A stretch of 64,000 bases of DNA from Hydractinia symbiolongicarpus (taxonomy: Eukaryota > Cnidaria > Hydrozoa > Anthoathecata > Hydractiniidae): the NCBI RefSeq assembly GCF_029227915.1, contig NC_079876.1, positions 4,776,001 through 4,840,000 on the forward strand. The letters run 5' to 3'. A program made the position numbers and the translations under genes. Below are positions 1 through 12,852 of this stretch, piece after piece. Numbering within the stretch: position 1 is the stretch's first letter; each line of letters begins with the position of its first letter. Under the pieces are notes generated by a model. That model was not told the origin of the DNA and ran no database searches. It saw nothing but the letters and a program-made list of their open reading frames with translations.

Positions 1-1859
1 TCAATTAAGTCCCACAGTCAATCGTTTCACTGTTAAAAGCGATGCAACCTAGTAAAATCAGATAAATATCGCTAAATATATGTTGGTTCGAAAATGTGAC
101 CCAACCGTTGAAACTCAAACGGACTGACACCGTTAAAAAGTCAATGAAATGTAGTTTTTGAAACTGTAGCTATTTCTTCAGCGCGCGATAACGGGTAGGG
201 TTGGTCCCACAGAAAATTTAACTTATTTATCTAATTTTTTAAATGAAGCGCTACCACAGCGCCCAGTGTAATCGCTGAGTTCCGGCAATCACGTCAAATT
301 AAGAAGAATGTTATTTCTTGGAGTCCAATTGTCTCACTTATAACATTTATAAGGTCACAGTCCAAAATTAGTTCAATTATGTGCCACAGTCAATCGTTTT
401 ACTGTTAAAAGCCATACAACCTAGTTATAACAGAAAAATATCGCTAAATACATGTTGGTACGAATATGTGACCCAACCGCTGCAACTCAAACGGATTAAC
501 ACCGTTAGAAAGTCAATGAAATGTAGTTTTTAAAACTGTCGCTATTTCTTCAGCGCGCGATAAGGGATAGGATTGGTCCCACGGAAAAGAACGACTTACT
601 TATCTAAATCTTTAAATGAAGCGCTACCACAGCGCCCAGTGTAATCGCTGATTTGCGGTAATCACGTCAAATTAAGAAAATGTTTTTTCTTGAAGTCCAT
701 TTGTGTCATCTATCACATTGATCATGTCACAGTCCAAAGTTAGTTCAATTAAGTCCCACAGTCAATCGTTTCACTGTTAAAAACGATGCAACCTAGTAAT
801 ATCAGATCAATATCGCTAAATATATGTTGGTACTAATATGTGACCCAACCTTTGAAACTCAAACGGATTAACACCGTTAGAAAGTCAATGAAATGTAGTT
901 TTTAAAACTGTCGCTATTTCTTCAGCGCCCGATAACGGATAGGATTGGTCCCTAAGTTAAAAATGACTTATTAATTTAACTTTTTAATTGAAGCGCTACC
1001 ACAGCGCCCAGTGTAATCGCTGATTTGCGGTAATCACGTCAAATTAAGAAAATGTTTATCTTGGAGTCCATTTGTGTCATCTATCACATTGATCAGGTGA
1101 CAGTCCAAAGTTAGTTCAATTAAGTCCCACAGTCAATCGTTTCACTGTTAAAAGCGATGCAAACTAGTAATATCAGATAAATATCGCTAAATATATGTTG
1201 GTACTAATATGTGACCCAACCTTTGAAACTCAAACGGATTAACACCGTTAGAAAGTCAATGAAATGTAGTTTTTAAAACTGTCGCTATTTCTTCAGCGCC
1301 CGATAACGGATAGGATTGGTCCCACAGTTAAAAATGACTTATTAATCTAAATTTTTAATTGAAGCGCTACCACAGCACCCAGTGTAATCGCTGATTTGCG
1401 GTAATCACGTCAAATTAAGAAAATGTTTTTTCTTGGAGTCCATTTGTGTCATCTATTACATTGATCATGTCACAGTCCAAAGTTAGTTCAATTAAGTCCC
1501 ACAGTCAATCGTTTCACTGTTAAAAGCGATGCAACCTAGTAATATCAGATAAATATCGCTAAATACATGTTGGTACGAATATGTGACCCAACCTTTGAAA
1601 CTCAAACGAACTGACACCGTTAAAAAGTCAATAAAATGTAATTTTTGAAACTGTTGCTATTTCTTCAGCGCGGGATAACGGCCAGGATTTGTCCCACAGT
1701 AAAGAATGACTTATTTACCTAAACTTTTAAATGAAGCGCTACCACAGCGCCCAATGTAATCGCAGAGTTCCGGCAATCACGTCAAATTAAGAAAATGTTT
1801 TTTCTTGGAGTCCATTTGTGTCATCTATCACATTGATCATGTCACAGTCCAAAGTTAGT
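1..1859. repeat. Five closely related monomers, left edge
   Basis: Monomers start at 1, 373, 745, 1116 and 1488. The monomers at 745 and 1116 are especially alike: both share CAACCTTTGAAACTCAAACG and the CAGCGCCCGATAACGG form of the G+C-rich box. This suggests local single-monomer amplification rather than a long higher-order unit. The monomer starting at 1 has a CTACCACAGCGCC inverted-repeat block and a rarer GGTTCGAAAATG variant near position 84. Whether a higher-order unit continues to the left cannot be seen. Confidence 0.7.
248..262. repeat. Short inverted repeat in each monomer (GCGCT-ACCAC-AGCGC)
   Basis: A perfect 5-bp inverted repeat, GCGCT and AGCGC, surrounds a 5-base loop. It sits just after the AT-rich stretch and recurs about every 372 bp. 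It is intact in most monomers, sometimes with a changed loop (ACTAC, as at 27000 and 33340). One common class carries ACCACAACGC instead, breaking one stem pair (as at 34810 and 40750). An older-looking class reads GTGCTACCACAGAGCC (as at 16230 and 18050). It could be a protein-binding or hairpin site, but five base pairs is weak and the recurring broken form argues against strict need for the hairpin. Confidence 0.5.
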
Positions 1860-4800
1860 TCAATTAAGTCCCACAGTCAATCGTTTCACTGTTAAAAGCG
1901 ATGCAACCTAGTAATATCGGATAAATATCGCTAAATAAATGTTGGTACGAATGTGTGAGCCAACCTTTGAAACTCAAACGGATTAACACCGTTAAAAAGT
2001 CATTGAAATGTAGTTTTTAAAACTGTCGCTATTTCTTCAGCGCCTGATAACGGATAGGATTGGTCCCACAGTTAAAAATGACTTATTAATCTAAATTTTT
2101 AATTGAAGCGCTACCACAGCGCCCAGTGTAATCGCTGATTTGCGGTAATCACGTCAAATTAAGAAAATGTTTTTCTTGGAGTCCGTTTGTGTCATCTATC
2201 ACATTGATCATGTCACAGTCCAAAGTTAGTTCAATTAAGTCCCACAGTCAACCGTTTCACTGTTAAAAGCGATGCAACCTAGTAATATCAGATAAATATC
2301 GCTAAATACATGTTGGTACGAATATGTGACCCAACCTTTGAAACTCAAACGAACTGACACCGTTAGAAAGTCAATGAAATGTAGTTTTTGAAACTGTCGC
2401 TATTTCTTCAGCGCGCGATAACGGCTAGGATTGGTCCCACAGTAAAAAATGACTTTTTATCTTAATTTTTAATTGAAGCGCTACCACAGCGCCCAGTGTA
2501 ATCGCTGAATTTCAGCAATCATTTCATATTAAGAAGAATGTTATTTCTTGGAGTCCAATTGTCTCACTTTCACATTTATAAGGTCACAGTCCATAATCAG
2601 TTCAATTAAATCCCACAGTCAATCGTTTCACTGTTAAAAGCCATACAACCTATTAATATCAGAAGAATATCGCTAAATACATGTTGGTACGAATATGTGA
2701 CCCAACCGTTGTAACTCAAACGAATTGACACCGTTAGAAAGTCAATGAAGTGTAGTTTTGGAAACTGTCGCTATTTTTTCAGCGCGCGATAACGGATAGG
2801 ATTGGTCCCACAGTAAATAACGACTTTTTTATCTAAATTTTTAAATAAAGCGCTACCACAACGCCCAGTGTAATCGCTGAGTTCCGGCACTCATGTCAAA
2901 TTAAGAAGAATGTTATTTCTTGGAGTCCAATTTCATCATTTATCACATTTATCAGGTCACAGTCCAAAGTTAGTTCAATTAAGTCCCAAAGTCAATCGTT
3001 TCACTGTTAAAATCGATGCAACCTAGTAATATCAGATAAATATCGCTAAATACATGTTGGTACGAATATGTGACCTAACCGTTGAAACTATAACGGACTG
3101 GCACCGTTAGAAAGTCAATGAAATGTAGTTTTTGAAACTGTCGCTATTTCTTCAGCGCGCGATACGGCTAGGATTCGTTCCACAGTGAAACATGAATTTT
3201 TATCTTAATTTTTAAATGAAGCGCTACCACAGCGCCCAGTGTAATCGCTGATTTGCAGTAATCACGTCAAATTAAGAAGAATATTTTTTCTTGCAGTCCA
3301 TTTGTGTCATCTATCACATTGATCAGGTCACAGTTCAAAGATAGTTCAATTAAGTCCCACAGTCAATCGTTTCACTGCTAAAAGGGATGCAACCTAGTAT
3401 TATGAGTTAAATATCGCTAAATACATGTTAGTACGAATATGTGACCCAACCTTTGAAACTCAAACGAACTGACACCGTTAGAAAGTCAATGAAATGTAGT
3501 TTTTGAAACTGTCGCTATTTCTTCAGCGCGGGATAACGGCCAGGATTGGTCCCACAGTAAAGAATGACTTATTTACCTAAACTTTGAAATGAAGCGCTAC
3601 CACAGCGCCCAATGTAATCGCTGAGTTCCGGCAATCACGTCAAATTAAGAAGAATGTTATTTCTTGGAGTCCAATTGTCTCATTTATCACATTTATCAGG
3701 TCACAGTCCAAATTTAGTTCAATTAATTCCAACAGGCAATCGTTTCATAGTTAAAAGCGATGCAACCTAGTAATATCAGAAAAATATCGCTAAATACATG
3801 TTGGTACGAATATGTGACCAAATCGTTGTAACTGAAACGGACTGACACCGTTAGAAAGTCAATGAAATGTAGTTTTTGAAATTGTCGCTATTTCTTCAGC
3901 GCGCGATAACAGCTAGGATTGGTCCCACAGTAAAAAATGACTTTTTATCTTAATTTTTAATTGAAGCGCTACCACAGCGCCCAGTGTTATCGCTGAATTT
4001 CAGCAATCATTTCATATTAAGAAGAATGTTATTTCTTGGAGTCCAATTGTCTCACTTTCACATTTAAAAGGTCACAGTCCATAATCAGTTCAATTAAATC
4101 TCACAGTCAATCGTTTCACTGTTAAAAGCCATACAACCTATTAATATCAGAAGAATATCGCTAAATACATGTTGGTACGAATATGTGACCCAACCGTTGT
4201 AACTCAAACGAATTGACAGCGTTAGAAAGTCAATGAAGTGTAGTTTTGGAAACTGTCGCTATTTCTTCAGCGCGCGATAACGGATAGGATTGGTCCCACA
4301 GTAAATAACGACTTTTTTATCTAAATTTTTAAATAAAGCGCTACCACAACGCACAGTGTAATCGCTGATTTTCGGCAATCACGTCAAATTAAGAAGAATG
4401 TTTTTTCTTGAAGTCCATTTGTGTCATTTATCACATTGATCAGGTCACGGTCCAAAATCAGTTCAATTATGTGCCACGGTCAATTGTTTCACTGTTAAAA
4501 TCGATGCAACCTAGTAATATCAGATAAATATCGCTAAATACATGTTGGTACGAATATGTGACCTAACCGTTGAAACTATAACGGACTGGCACCGTTAGAA
4601 AGTCAATGAAATGTAGTTTTTGAAACTGTCGCTATTTCTTCAGCGCGCGATACGGCTAGGGTTCGTCCCACAGTGAAACATGAATTTTTATCTTAATTTT
4701 TAAATGAAGCGCTACCACAGCGCCCAATGTAATCGCTGAGTTCCGGCAATCACGTCAAATTAAGAAGAATGTTATTTCTTGGAGTCCAATTGTCTCATTT

Positions 4801-5949
4801 ATCACATTTATCAGGTCACAGTCCAAATTTAGTTCAATTAAGTCCAACAGGCAATCGTTTCATAGTTAAAAGCGATGCAACCTAGTAATATCAGAAAAAT
4901 ATCGCTAAATACATGTTGTTAAGAATATGTGACCAAATCGTTGTAACTGAAACGGACTGACACCGTTAGAAAGTCAATGAAATGTAGTTTTTGAAATTGT
5001 CGCTATTTCTTCAGCGCGCGATAACAGCTAGGATTGGTCCCACAGTAAAAAATGACTTTTTATCTTAATTTTTAATTGAAGCGCTACCACAGCGCCCAGT
5101 GTAATCGCTGAATTTCAGCAATCATTTCATATTAAGAAGAATGTTATTTCTTGGAGTCCAATTGTCTCACTTTCACATTTAAAAGGTCACAGTCCATAAT
5201 CAGTTCAATTAAATCCCACAGTCAATCGTTTCACTGTTAAAAGCCATACAACCTATTAATATCAGAAGAATATCGCTAAATACATGTTGGTACGAATATG
5301 TGACCCAACCGTTGTAACTCAAACGAATTGACAGCGTTAGAAAGTCAATGAAGTGTAGTTTTGGAAACTGTCGCTATTTCTTCAGCGCGCGATAACGGAT
5401 AGGATTGGTCCCACAGTAAATAACGACTTTTTTTATCTAAATTTTTAAATAAAGCGCTACCACAACGCACAGTGTAATCGCTGATTTTCGGCAATCACGT
5501 CAAATTAAGAAGAATGTTTTTTCTTGAAGTCCATTTGTGTCATTTATCACATTGATCAGGTCACGGTCCAAAATCAGTTCAATTATGTGCCACGGTCAAT
5601 TGTTTCACTGTTAAAATCGATGCAACCTAGTAATATCAGATAAATATCGCTAAATACATGTTGGTACGAATATGTGACCTAACCGTTGAAACTATAACGG
5701 ACTGGCACCGTTAGAAAGTCAATGAAATGTAGTTTTTAAAACTGTCGCTATTTCTTCAGCGCACGATACGGCTAGGGTTCGTCCCACAGTGAAACATGAA
5801 TTTTTATCTTAATTTTTAAATGAAGCGCTACCACAGCGCCCAGTGTAATCGCTGATTTGCAGTAATCACGTCAAATTAAGAAGAATATTTTTTCTTGCAG
5901 TCCATTTGTGTCATCTATCACATTGATCAGGTCACAGTTCAAAGATAGT
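1860..5949. repeat. 11-monomer higher-order unit, copy 1 (~4,090 bp)
   Basis: Marker variants recur downstream at a constant shift. The GTGTGAGCCAACC variant at 1951 returns at 6041. The GTGAAACATGAATT marker at 3185 and 4673 returns at 7274 and 8762 (shift 4,089). TATGAGTTAA at 3401 returns at 7490. The shift drops from 4,090 to 4,089 because copy 2 lacks one T or A near 6188. Inside the unit smaller periods are visible: 3185 to 4673 is 1,488 bp (four monomers), and the CAACAGGCAATCG variant at 3730 and 4845 is 1,115 bp apart (three monomers). The unit was therefore built from already repeated 3- and 4-monomer blocks. Sequence left of 1860 does not match sequence left of 5950, which places the start of the duplication here. 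Confidence 0.78.
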
Positions 5950-8900
5950 TCAATTAAGTCCCACAGTCAATCGTTTCACTGTTAAAAGCGATGCAACCTA
6001 GTAATATCGGATAAATATCGCTAAATAAATGTTGGTACGAATGTGTGAGCCAACCTTTGAAACTCAAACGGACTAACACCGTTAAAAAGTCATTGAAATG
6101 TAGTTTTTAAAACTGTCGCTATTTCTTCAGCGCCCGATAACGGATAGGATTGGTCCCACAGTTAAAAATGACTTATTAATCTAAATTTTTATTGAAGCGC
6201 TACCACAGCGCCCAGTGTAATCGCTGATTTGCGGTAATCACGTCAAATTAAGAAAATGTTTTTCTTGGAGTCCGTTTGTGTCATCTATCACATTGATCAT
6301 GTCACAGTCCAAAGTTAGTTCAATTAAGTCCCACAGTCAACCGTTTCACTGTTAAAAGCGATGCAACCTAGTAATATCAGATAAATATCGCTAAATACAT
6401 GTTGGTACGAATATGTGACCCAACCTTTGAAACTCAAACGAACTGACACCGTTAGAAAGTCAATGAAATGTAGTTTTTGAAACTGTCGCTATTTCTTCAG
6501 CGCGCGATAACGGCTAGGATTGGTCCCACAGTAAAAAATGACTTTTTATCTTAATTTTTAATTGAAGCGCTACCACAGCGCGCAGTGTAATCGCTGAATT
6601 TCAGCAATCATTTCATATTAAGAAGAATGTTATTTCTTGGAGTCCAATTGTCTCACTTTCACATTTATAAGGTCACAGTCCATAATCAGTTCAATTAAAT
6701 CCCACAGTCAATCGTTTCACCGTTAAAAGCCATACAACCTATTAATATCAGAAGAATATCGCTAAATACATGTTGGTACGAATATGTGACCCAACCGTTG
6801 TAACTCAAACGAATTGACACCGTTAGAAAGTCAATGAAGTGTAGTTTTGGAAACTGTCGCTATTTCTTCAGCGCGCGATAACGGATAGGATTGGTCCCAC
6901 AGTAAATAACGACTTTTTTATCTAAATTTTTAAATAAAGCGCTACCACAACGCCCAGTGTAATCGCTGAGTTCCGGCACTCATGTCAAATTAAGAAGAAT
7001 GTTATTTCTTGGAGTCCAATTTCCTCATTTATCACATTTATCAGGTCACAGTCCAAAGTTAGTTCAATTAAGTCCCAAAGTCAATCGTTTCACTGTTAAA
7101 ATCGATGCAACCTAGTAATATCAGATAAATATCGCTAAATACATGTTGGTACGAATATGTGACCTAACCGTTGAAACTATAACGGACTGGCACCGTTAGA
7201 AAGTCAATGAAATGTAGTTTTTGAAACTGTCGCTATTTCTTCAGCGCGCGATACGGCTAGGATTCGTCCCACAGTGAAACATGAATTTTTATCTTAATTT
7301 TTAAATGAAGCGCTACCACAGCGCCCAGTGTAATCGCTGATTTGCAGTAATCACGTCAAATTAAGAAGAATATTTTTTCTTGCAGTCCATTTGTGTCATC
7401 TATCACATTGATCAGGTCACAGTTCAAAGATAGTTCAATTAAGTCCCACAGTCAATCGTTTCACTGCTAAAAGCGATGCAACCTAGTATTATGAGTTAAA
7501 TATTGCTAAATACATGTTAGTACGAATATGTGACCCAACCTTTGAAACTCAAACGAACTGACACCGTTAGAAAGTCAATGAAATGTAGTTTTTGAAACTG
7601 TCGCTATTTCTTCAGCGCGGAATAACGGCCAGGATTGGTCCCACAGTAAAGAATGACTTATTTACCTAAACTTTGAAATGAAGCGCTACCACAGCGCCCA
7701 ATGTAATCGCTGAGTTCCGGCAATCACGTCAAATTAAGAAGAATGTTATTTCTTGGAGTCCAATTGTCTCATTTATCACATTTATCAGGTCACAGTCCAA
7801 ATTTAGTTCAATTAAGTCCAACAGGCAATCGTTTCATAGTTAAAAGCGATGCAACCTAGTAATATCAGAAAAATATCGCTAAATACATGTTGGTACGAAT
7901 ATGTGACCAAATCGTTGTAACTGAAACGGACTGACACCGTTAGAAAGTCAATGAAATGTAGTTTTTGAAATTGTCGCTATTTCTTCAGCGCGCGATAACA
8001 GCTAGGATTGCTCCCACAGTAAAAAATGACTTTTTATTTTAATTTTTAATTGAAGCGCTACCACAGCGCCCAGTGTAATCGCTGAATTTCAGCAATCTTT
8101 TCATATTAAGAAGAATGTTATTTCTTGGAGTCCAATTGTCTCACTTTCACATTTAAAAGGTCACAGTCCATAATCAGTTCAATTAAATCCCACAGTCAAT
8201 CGTTTCACTGTTAAAAGCCATACAACCTATTAATATCAGAAGAATATCGCTAAATACATGTTGGTACGAATATGTGACCCAACCGTTGTAACTCAAACGA
8301 ATTGACAGCGTTAGATAGTCAATGAAGTGTAGTTTTGGAAACTGTCGCTATTTCTTCAGCGCGCGATAACGGATAGGATTGGTCCCACAGTAAATAACGA
8401 CTTTTTTATCTAAATTTTTAAATAAAGCGCTACCACAACGCACAGTGTAATCGCTGATTTTCGGCAATCACGTCAAATTAAGAAGAATGTTTTTTCTTGA
8501 AGTCCATTTGTGTCATTTATCACATTGATCAGGTCACGGTCCAAAATCAGTTCAATTATGTGCCACGGTCAATTGTTTCACTGTTAAAATCGATGCAACC
8601 TAGTAATATCAGATAAATATCGCTAAATACATGTTGGTACGAATATGTGACCTAACCGTTGAAACTATAACGGACTGGCACCGTTAGAAAGTCAATGAAA
8701 TGTAGTTTTTGAAACTGTCGCTATTTCTTCAGCGCGCGATACGGCGAGGGTTCGTCCCACAGTGAAACATGAATTTTTATCTTAATTTTTAAATGAAGCG
8801 CTACCACAGCGCCCAATGTAATCGCTGAGTTCCGGCAATCACGTCAAATTAAGAAGAATGTTATTTCTTGGAGTCCAATTGTCTCATTTATCACATTTAT

Positions 8901-9855
8901 CAGGTCACAGTCCAAATTTAGTTCAATTAAGTCCAACAGGCAATCGTTTCATAGTTAAAAGCGATGCAACCTAGTAATATCAGAAAAATATCGCTAAATA
9001 CATGTTGTTACGAATATGTGACCAAATCGTTGTAACTGAAACAGACTGACACCGTTAGAAAGTCAATGAAATGTAGTTTTTGAAATTGTCGCTATTTCTT
9101 CAGCGCGCGATAACAGCTAGGATTGGTCCCACAGTAAAAAATGACTTTTTATGTTAATTTTTAATTGAAGCGCTACCACAGCGCCCAGTGTAATCGCTGA
9201 ATTTCAGCAATCATTTCATATTAAGAAGAATGTTATTTCTTGGAGTCCAATTGTCTCACTTTCACATTTAAAAGGTCACAGTCCATAATCAGTTCAATTA
9301 AATCCCACAGTCAATCGTTTCACTGTTAAAAGCCATACAACCTATTAATATCAGAAGAATATCGCTAAATACATGTTGGTACGAATATGTGACCCAACCG
9401 TTGTAACTCAAAGGAATTGACAGCGTTAGAAAGTCAATGAAGTGTAGTTTTGGAAACTGTCGCTATTTCTTCAGCGCGCGATAACGGATAGGATTGGTCC
9501 CACAGTAAATAACGACTTTTTTTATCTAAATTTTTAAATAAAGCGCTACCACAACGCACAGTGTAATCGCTGATTTTCGGCAATCACGTCAAATTAAGAA
9601 GAATGTTTTTTCTTGAAGTCCATTTGTGTCATTTATCACATTGATCAGGTCACGGTCCAAAATCAGTTCAATTATGTGCCACGGTCAATTGTTTCACTGT
9701 TAAAATCGATGCAACCTAGTAATATCAGATAAATATCGCTAAATACATGTTGGTACGAATATGTGACCTAACCGTTGAAACTATAACGGACTGGCACCGT
9801 TAGAAAGTCAATGAAATGTAGTTTTTGAAACTGTCGCTATTTCTTCAGCGCGCGA
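5950..9855. repeat. 11-monomer higher-order unit, copy 2 (about 10.5 monomers)
   Basis: This is the downstream copy of 1860-5765, matching it at a shift of 4,089-4,090 bp with only scattered substitutions. The match stops near 9855: here the G+C-rich box continues as CGATAACGGCTAGG, followed by a CAGTAAAAAATGAC join, whereas copy 1 at 5765 has CGATACGGCTAGG followed by GTGAAACATGAATT. The copy therefore ends inside a monomer, roughly half a monomer short of the full unit. The truncated end marks a recombination or conversion join in phase with the monomer. Confidence 0.75.
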
Positions 9856-11735
9856 TAACGGCTAGGATTGGTCCCACAGTAAAAAATGACTTTTTATCTT
9901 AATTTTTAATTGAAGCGCTACCACAGCGCCCAGTGTAATCGCTGAGTTCCGGCAATCACGTCAAATTAAGAAGAATGTTATTTCTTGGAGTCCAATTGTC
10001 TCATTTATCACATTTATCAGGTCACAGTCCAAATTTAGTTCAATTAAGTCCAACAGTCAATCTTTTCACTGTTAAAGGCGATGCAACCTAGTAATATCAG
10101 ATAAATATCGCTAAATATTTGTTGGTACGAAAATGTGACCCAAATGTTGAAAGTCAAACGGACTGACACCGTTAAAAAGTCAATGAAATGTAGTTTTTGA
10201 AACTGTCGCTATTTCTTCAGCGCGCGATAACGGCTAGGATTGGTCCCACAGTAAAAAATGACTTTTTATCTTAATTTTTAATTGAAGCGCTACCACAGCG
10301 CCCAGTGTAATCGCTGAATTTCAGCAATCATTTCATATTAAGAAGAATGTTATTTCTTGGAGTCCAATTGTCTCACTTTCACATTTATAAGTTCACAGTC
10401 CATAATCAGTTCAATTAAATCCCACAGTCAATCGTTTCACTGTTAAAAGCCATACAACCTATTAATATCAGAAGAATATCGCTAAATACATGTTGGTACG
10501 AATATGTGACCCAACCGTTGTAACTCAAACGAATTGACACCGTTAGAAAGTCAATGAAGTGTAGTTTTGGAAACTGTCGCTATTTCTTCAGCGCGCGATA
10601 ACGGATAGGATTGGTCCCACAGTAAATAACGACTTTTTTATCTAAATTTTTAAATAAAGCGCTACCACAACGCACAGTGTAATCGCTGATTTTCGGCAAT
10701 CACGTCAAATTAAGAAGAATGTTTTTTCTTGAAGTCCATTTGTGTCATTTATCACATTGATCAGGTCACGGTCCAAAATCAGTTCAATTATGTGCCACGG
10801 TCAATTGTTTCACTGTTAAAATCGATGCAACCTAGTAATATCAGATAAATATCGCTAAATACATGTTGGTACGAATATGTGACCTAACCGTTGAAACTAT
10901 AACGGACTGGCACCGTTAGAAAGTCAATGAAATGTAGTTTTTGAAACTGTCGCTATTTCTTCAGCGCGCGATACGGCTAGGATTCGTCCCACAGTGAAAC
11001 ATGAATTTTTATCTTAATTTTTAAATGAAGCGCTACCACAGCGCCAAGTGTAATCGCTGATTTGCAGTAATCACGTCAAATTAAGAAGAATATTTTTTCT
11101 TGCAGTCCATTTGTGTCATCTATCACATTGATCAGGTCACAGTTCAAAGATAGTTCAATTAAGTCCCACAGTCAATCGTTTCACTGCTAAAAGCGATGCA
11201 ACCTAGTATTATGAGTTAAATATCGCTAAATACATGTTAGTACGAATATGTGAGCCAACCTTTGAAACTCAAACGAACTGACACCGTTAGAAAGTCAATG
11301 AAATGTAGTTTTTGAAACTGTTGCTATTTCTCCAGCGCGGGATAACGGCCAGGATTGGTCCCACAATAAAGAATGACTTATTTACCTAAACTTTGAAATG
11401 AAGCGCTACCACAGCGCCCAATGTAAATGCTGAGTTCCGGCAATCACGTCAAATTAAGAAGAATGTTATTTCTTGGAGTCCAATTGTCTCATTTATCACA
11501 TTTATCAGGTTACAGTCCAAATTTAGTTCAATTAAGTCCAACAGTCAATCGTTTCACTGTTAAAAGCCATACAACCTATTAATATCAGAAGAATATCGCT
11601 AAATACATGTTGGTACGAATATGTGACCAAATCGTTGTAACTGAAACGGACTGACACCGTTAGAAAGTCAATGAAATGTAGTTTTTGAAACTGTCGCTAT
11701 TTCTTCAGCGCGCGATAACGGCTAGGATTGGTCCC
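9856..11735. repeat. Mosaic satellite block, 10-monomer echo of the unit to its left
   Basis: Much of this block matches sequence 3,720 bp upstream (ten monomers): the line beginning at 10201 is the same as that at 6481, GTGAAACATGAATT at 10994 matches 7274, and TATGAGTTAA at 11210 matches 7490. The match is not continuous. Around 10670 the block carries AACGCACAGTG with GATTTTCGGCAATC, where 6950 has AACGCCCAGTG with GAGTTCCGGCACTC; that form matches other monomers, such as those near 8440 and 9560. This patchwork is best read as several exchange or conversion events. Confidence 0.62.
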
Positions 11736-12852
11736 ACAGTAAAAAATGACTTTTTATCTTAATTTTTAAATGAAGCGCTACTACAGCGCCCAGTGTAATC
11801 GCTGAATTTCAGCAATCATTTCATATTAAGAAGAATGTTATTTCTTGGAGTCCAATTGTCTCACTTTCACATTTATAAGGTCACAGTCCATAATCAGTTC
11901 AATTAAATCCCACAGTCAATCGTTTCACTGTTAAAAGCCATACAACCTATTAATATCAGAAGAATATCGCTAAATACATGTTGGTACGAATATGTGACCC
12001 AACCGTTGTAACTCAAACGAATTGACACCGTTAGAAAGTCAATGAAGTGTAGTTTTGGAAACTGTCGCTATTTCTTCAGCGCGCGATAACGGATAGGATT
12101 GGTCCCACAGTAAATAACGACTTTTTTATCTAAATTTTTAAATAAAGCGCTACCACAACGCACAGTGTAATCGCTGATTTTCGGCAATCACGTCAAATTA
12201 AGAAGAATGTTTTTTCTTGAAGTCCATTTGTGTTATTTATCACATTGATCAGGTCACGGTCCAAAATCAGTTCAATTATGTGCCACGGTCAATTGTTTCA
12301 CTGTTAAAAGCGATGCAACCTAGTAATATCAGATAAATATCGCTAAATACATGTTGGTACGAATATGTGACCCAACCGTTGTAACTTAAGCTGACTGACA
12401 CCGTTAGAAAGTTAATGAAATGTAGTTTTAGAAACAGTCGTTATTTCTTCAGCGCACGATGACGGCTAGGATTGGTCCCACAGTAAGAAATGACTTATTA
12501 ATCTAAATTTTTAAATGAAGCACTACTACAGCGACAAGTGTAATCGCTGAGCTCCGGCAATCATGTCAAATTAAGAAGAATGTTATTTCTTTGAGTCCAT
12601 TTGTGTCATCTATCACATTGATCAGGTCACAGTTCAAAGTTAGTTCAATTAAGTCCCACAGTCAATCGTTTCACTGCTAAAAGCGATGCAACCTAGTATT
12701 ATCAGATAAATATCGCTAAATACATGTTGGTACGAATATGTGACCCAACCTTTGAAACTCAAACGAACTGACACCGTTAGAAAGTCAAAGAAATGTAGTT
12801 TTTGAAACTGTCGCTATTTCTTCAGCGCGGGATAACGGCCAGGATTGGTCCC
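11736..12852. repeat. 3-monomer tandem duplication, copy 1 (1,117 bp)
   Basis: The rare GTAACTTAAGCTGACTGAC variant at 12381 returns at 13498, and the CTACTACAGCGCC variant at 11781 returns at 12898, both 1,117 bp apart (three monomers). Between these markers the copies look nearly identical; one difference I noticed is CAGTTCAAAG near 12628 against CAGTCCAAAG near 13745. The end is set where copy 1 passes into copy 2 in the GTCCCACAGTAAAAAATGAC stretch near 12853. Confidence 0.78.

Noticed and set aside
83-96. GGTTCGAAAATG, resembling a pol III B box or tRNA T-loop.
   Set aside because: The usual array form is GGTACGAA; this is a rare single-base variant (seen again near 58000). The required following CC is absent, no A box lies at the right distance, and no tRNA fold is visible.
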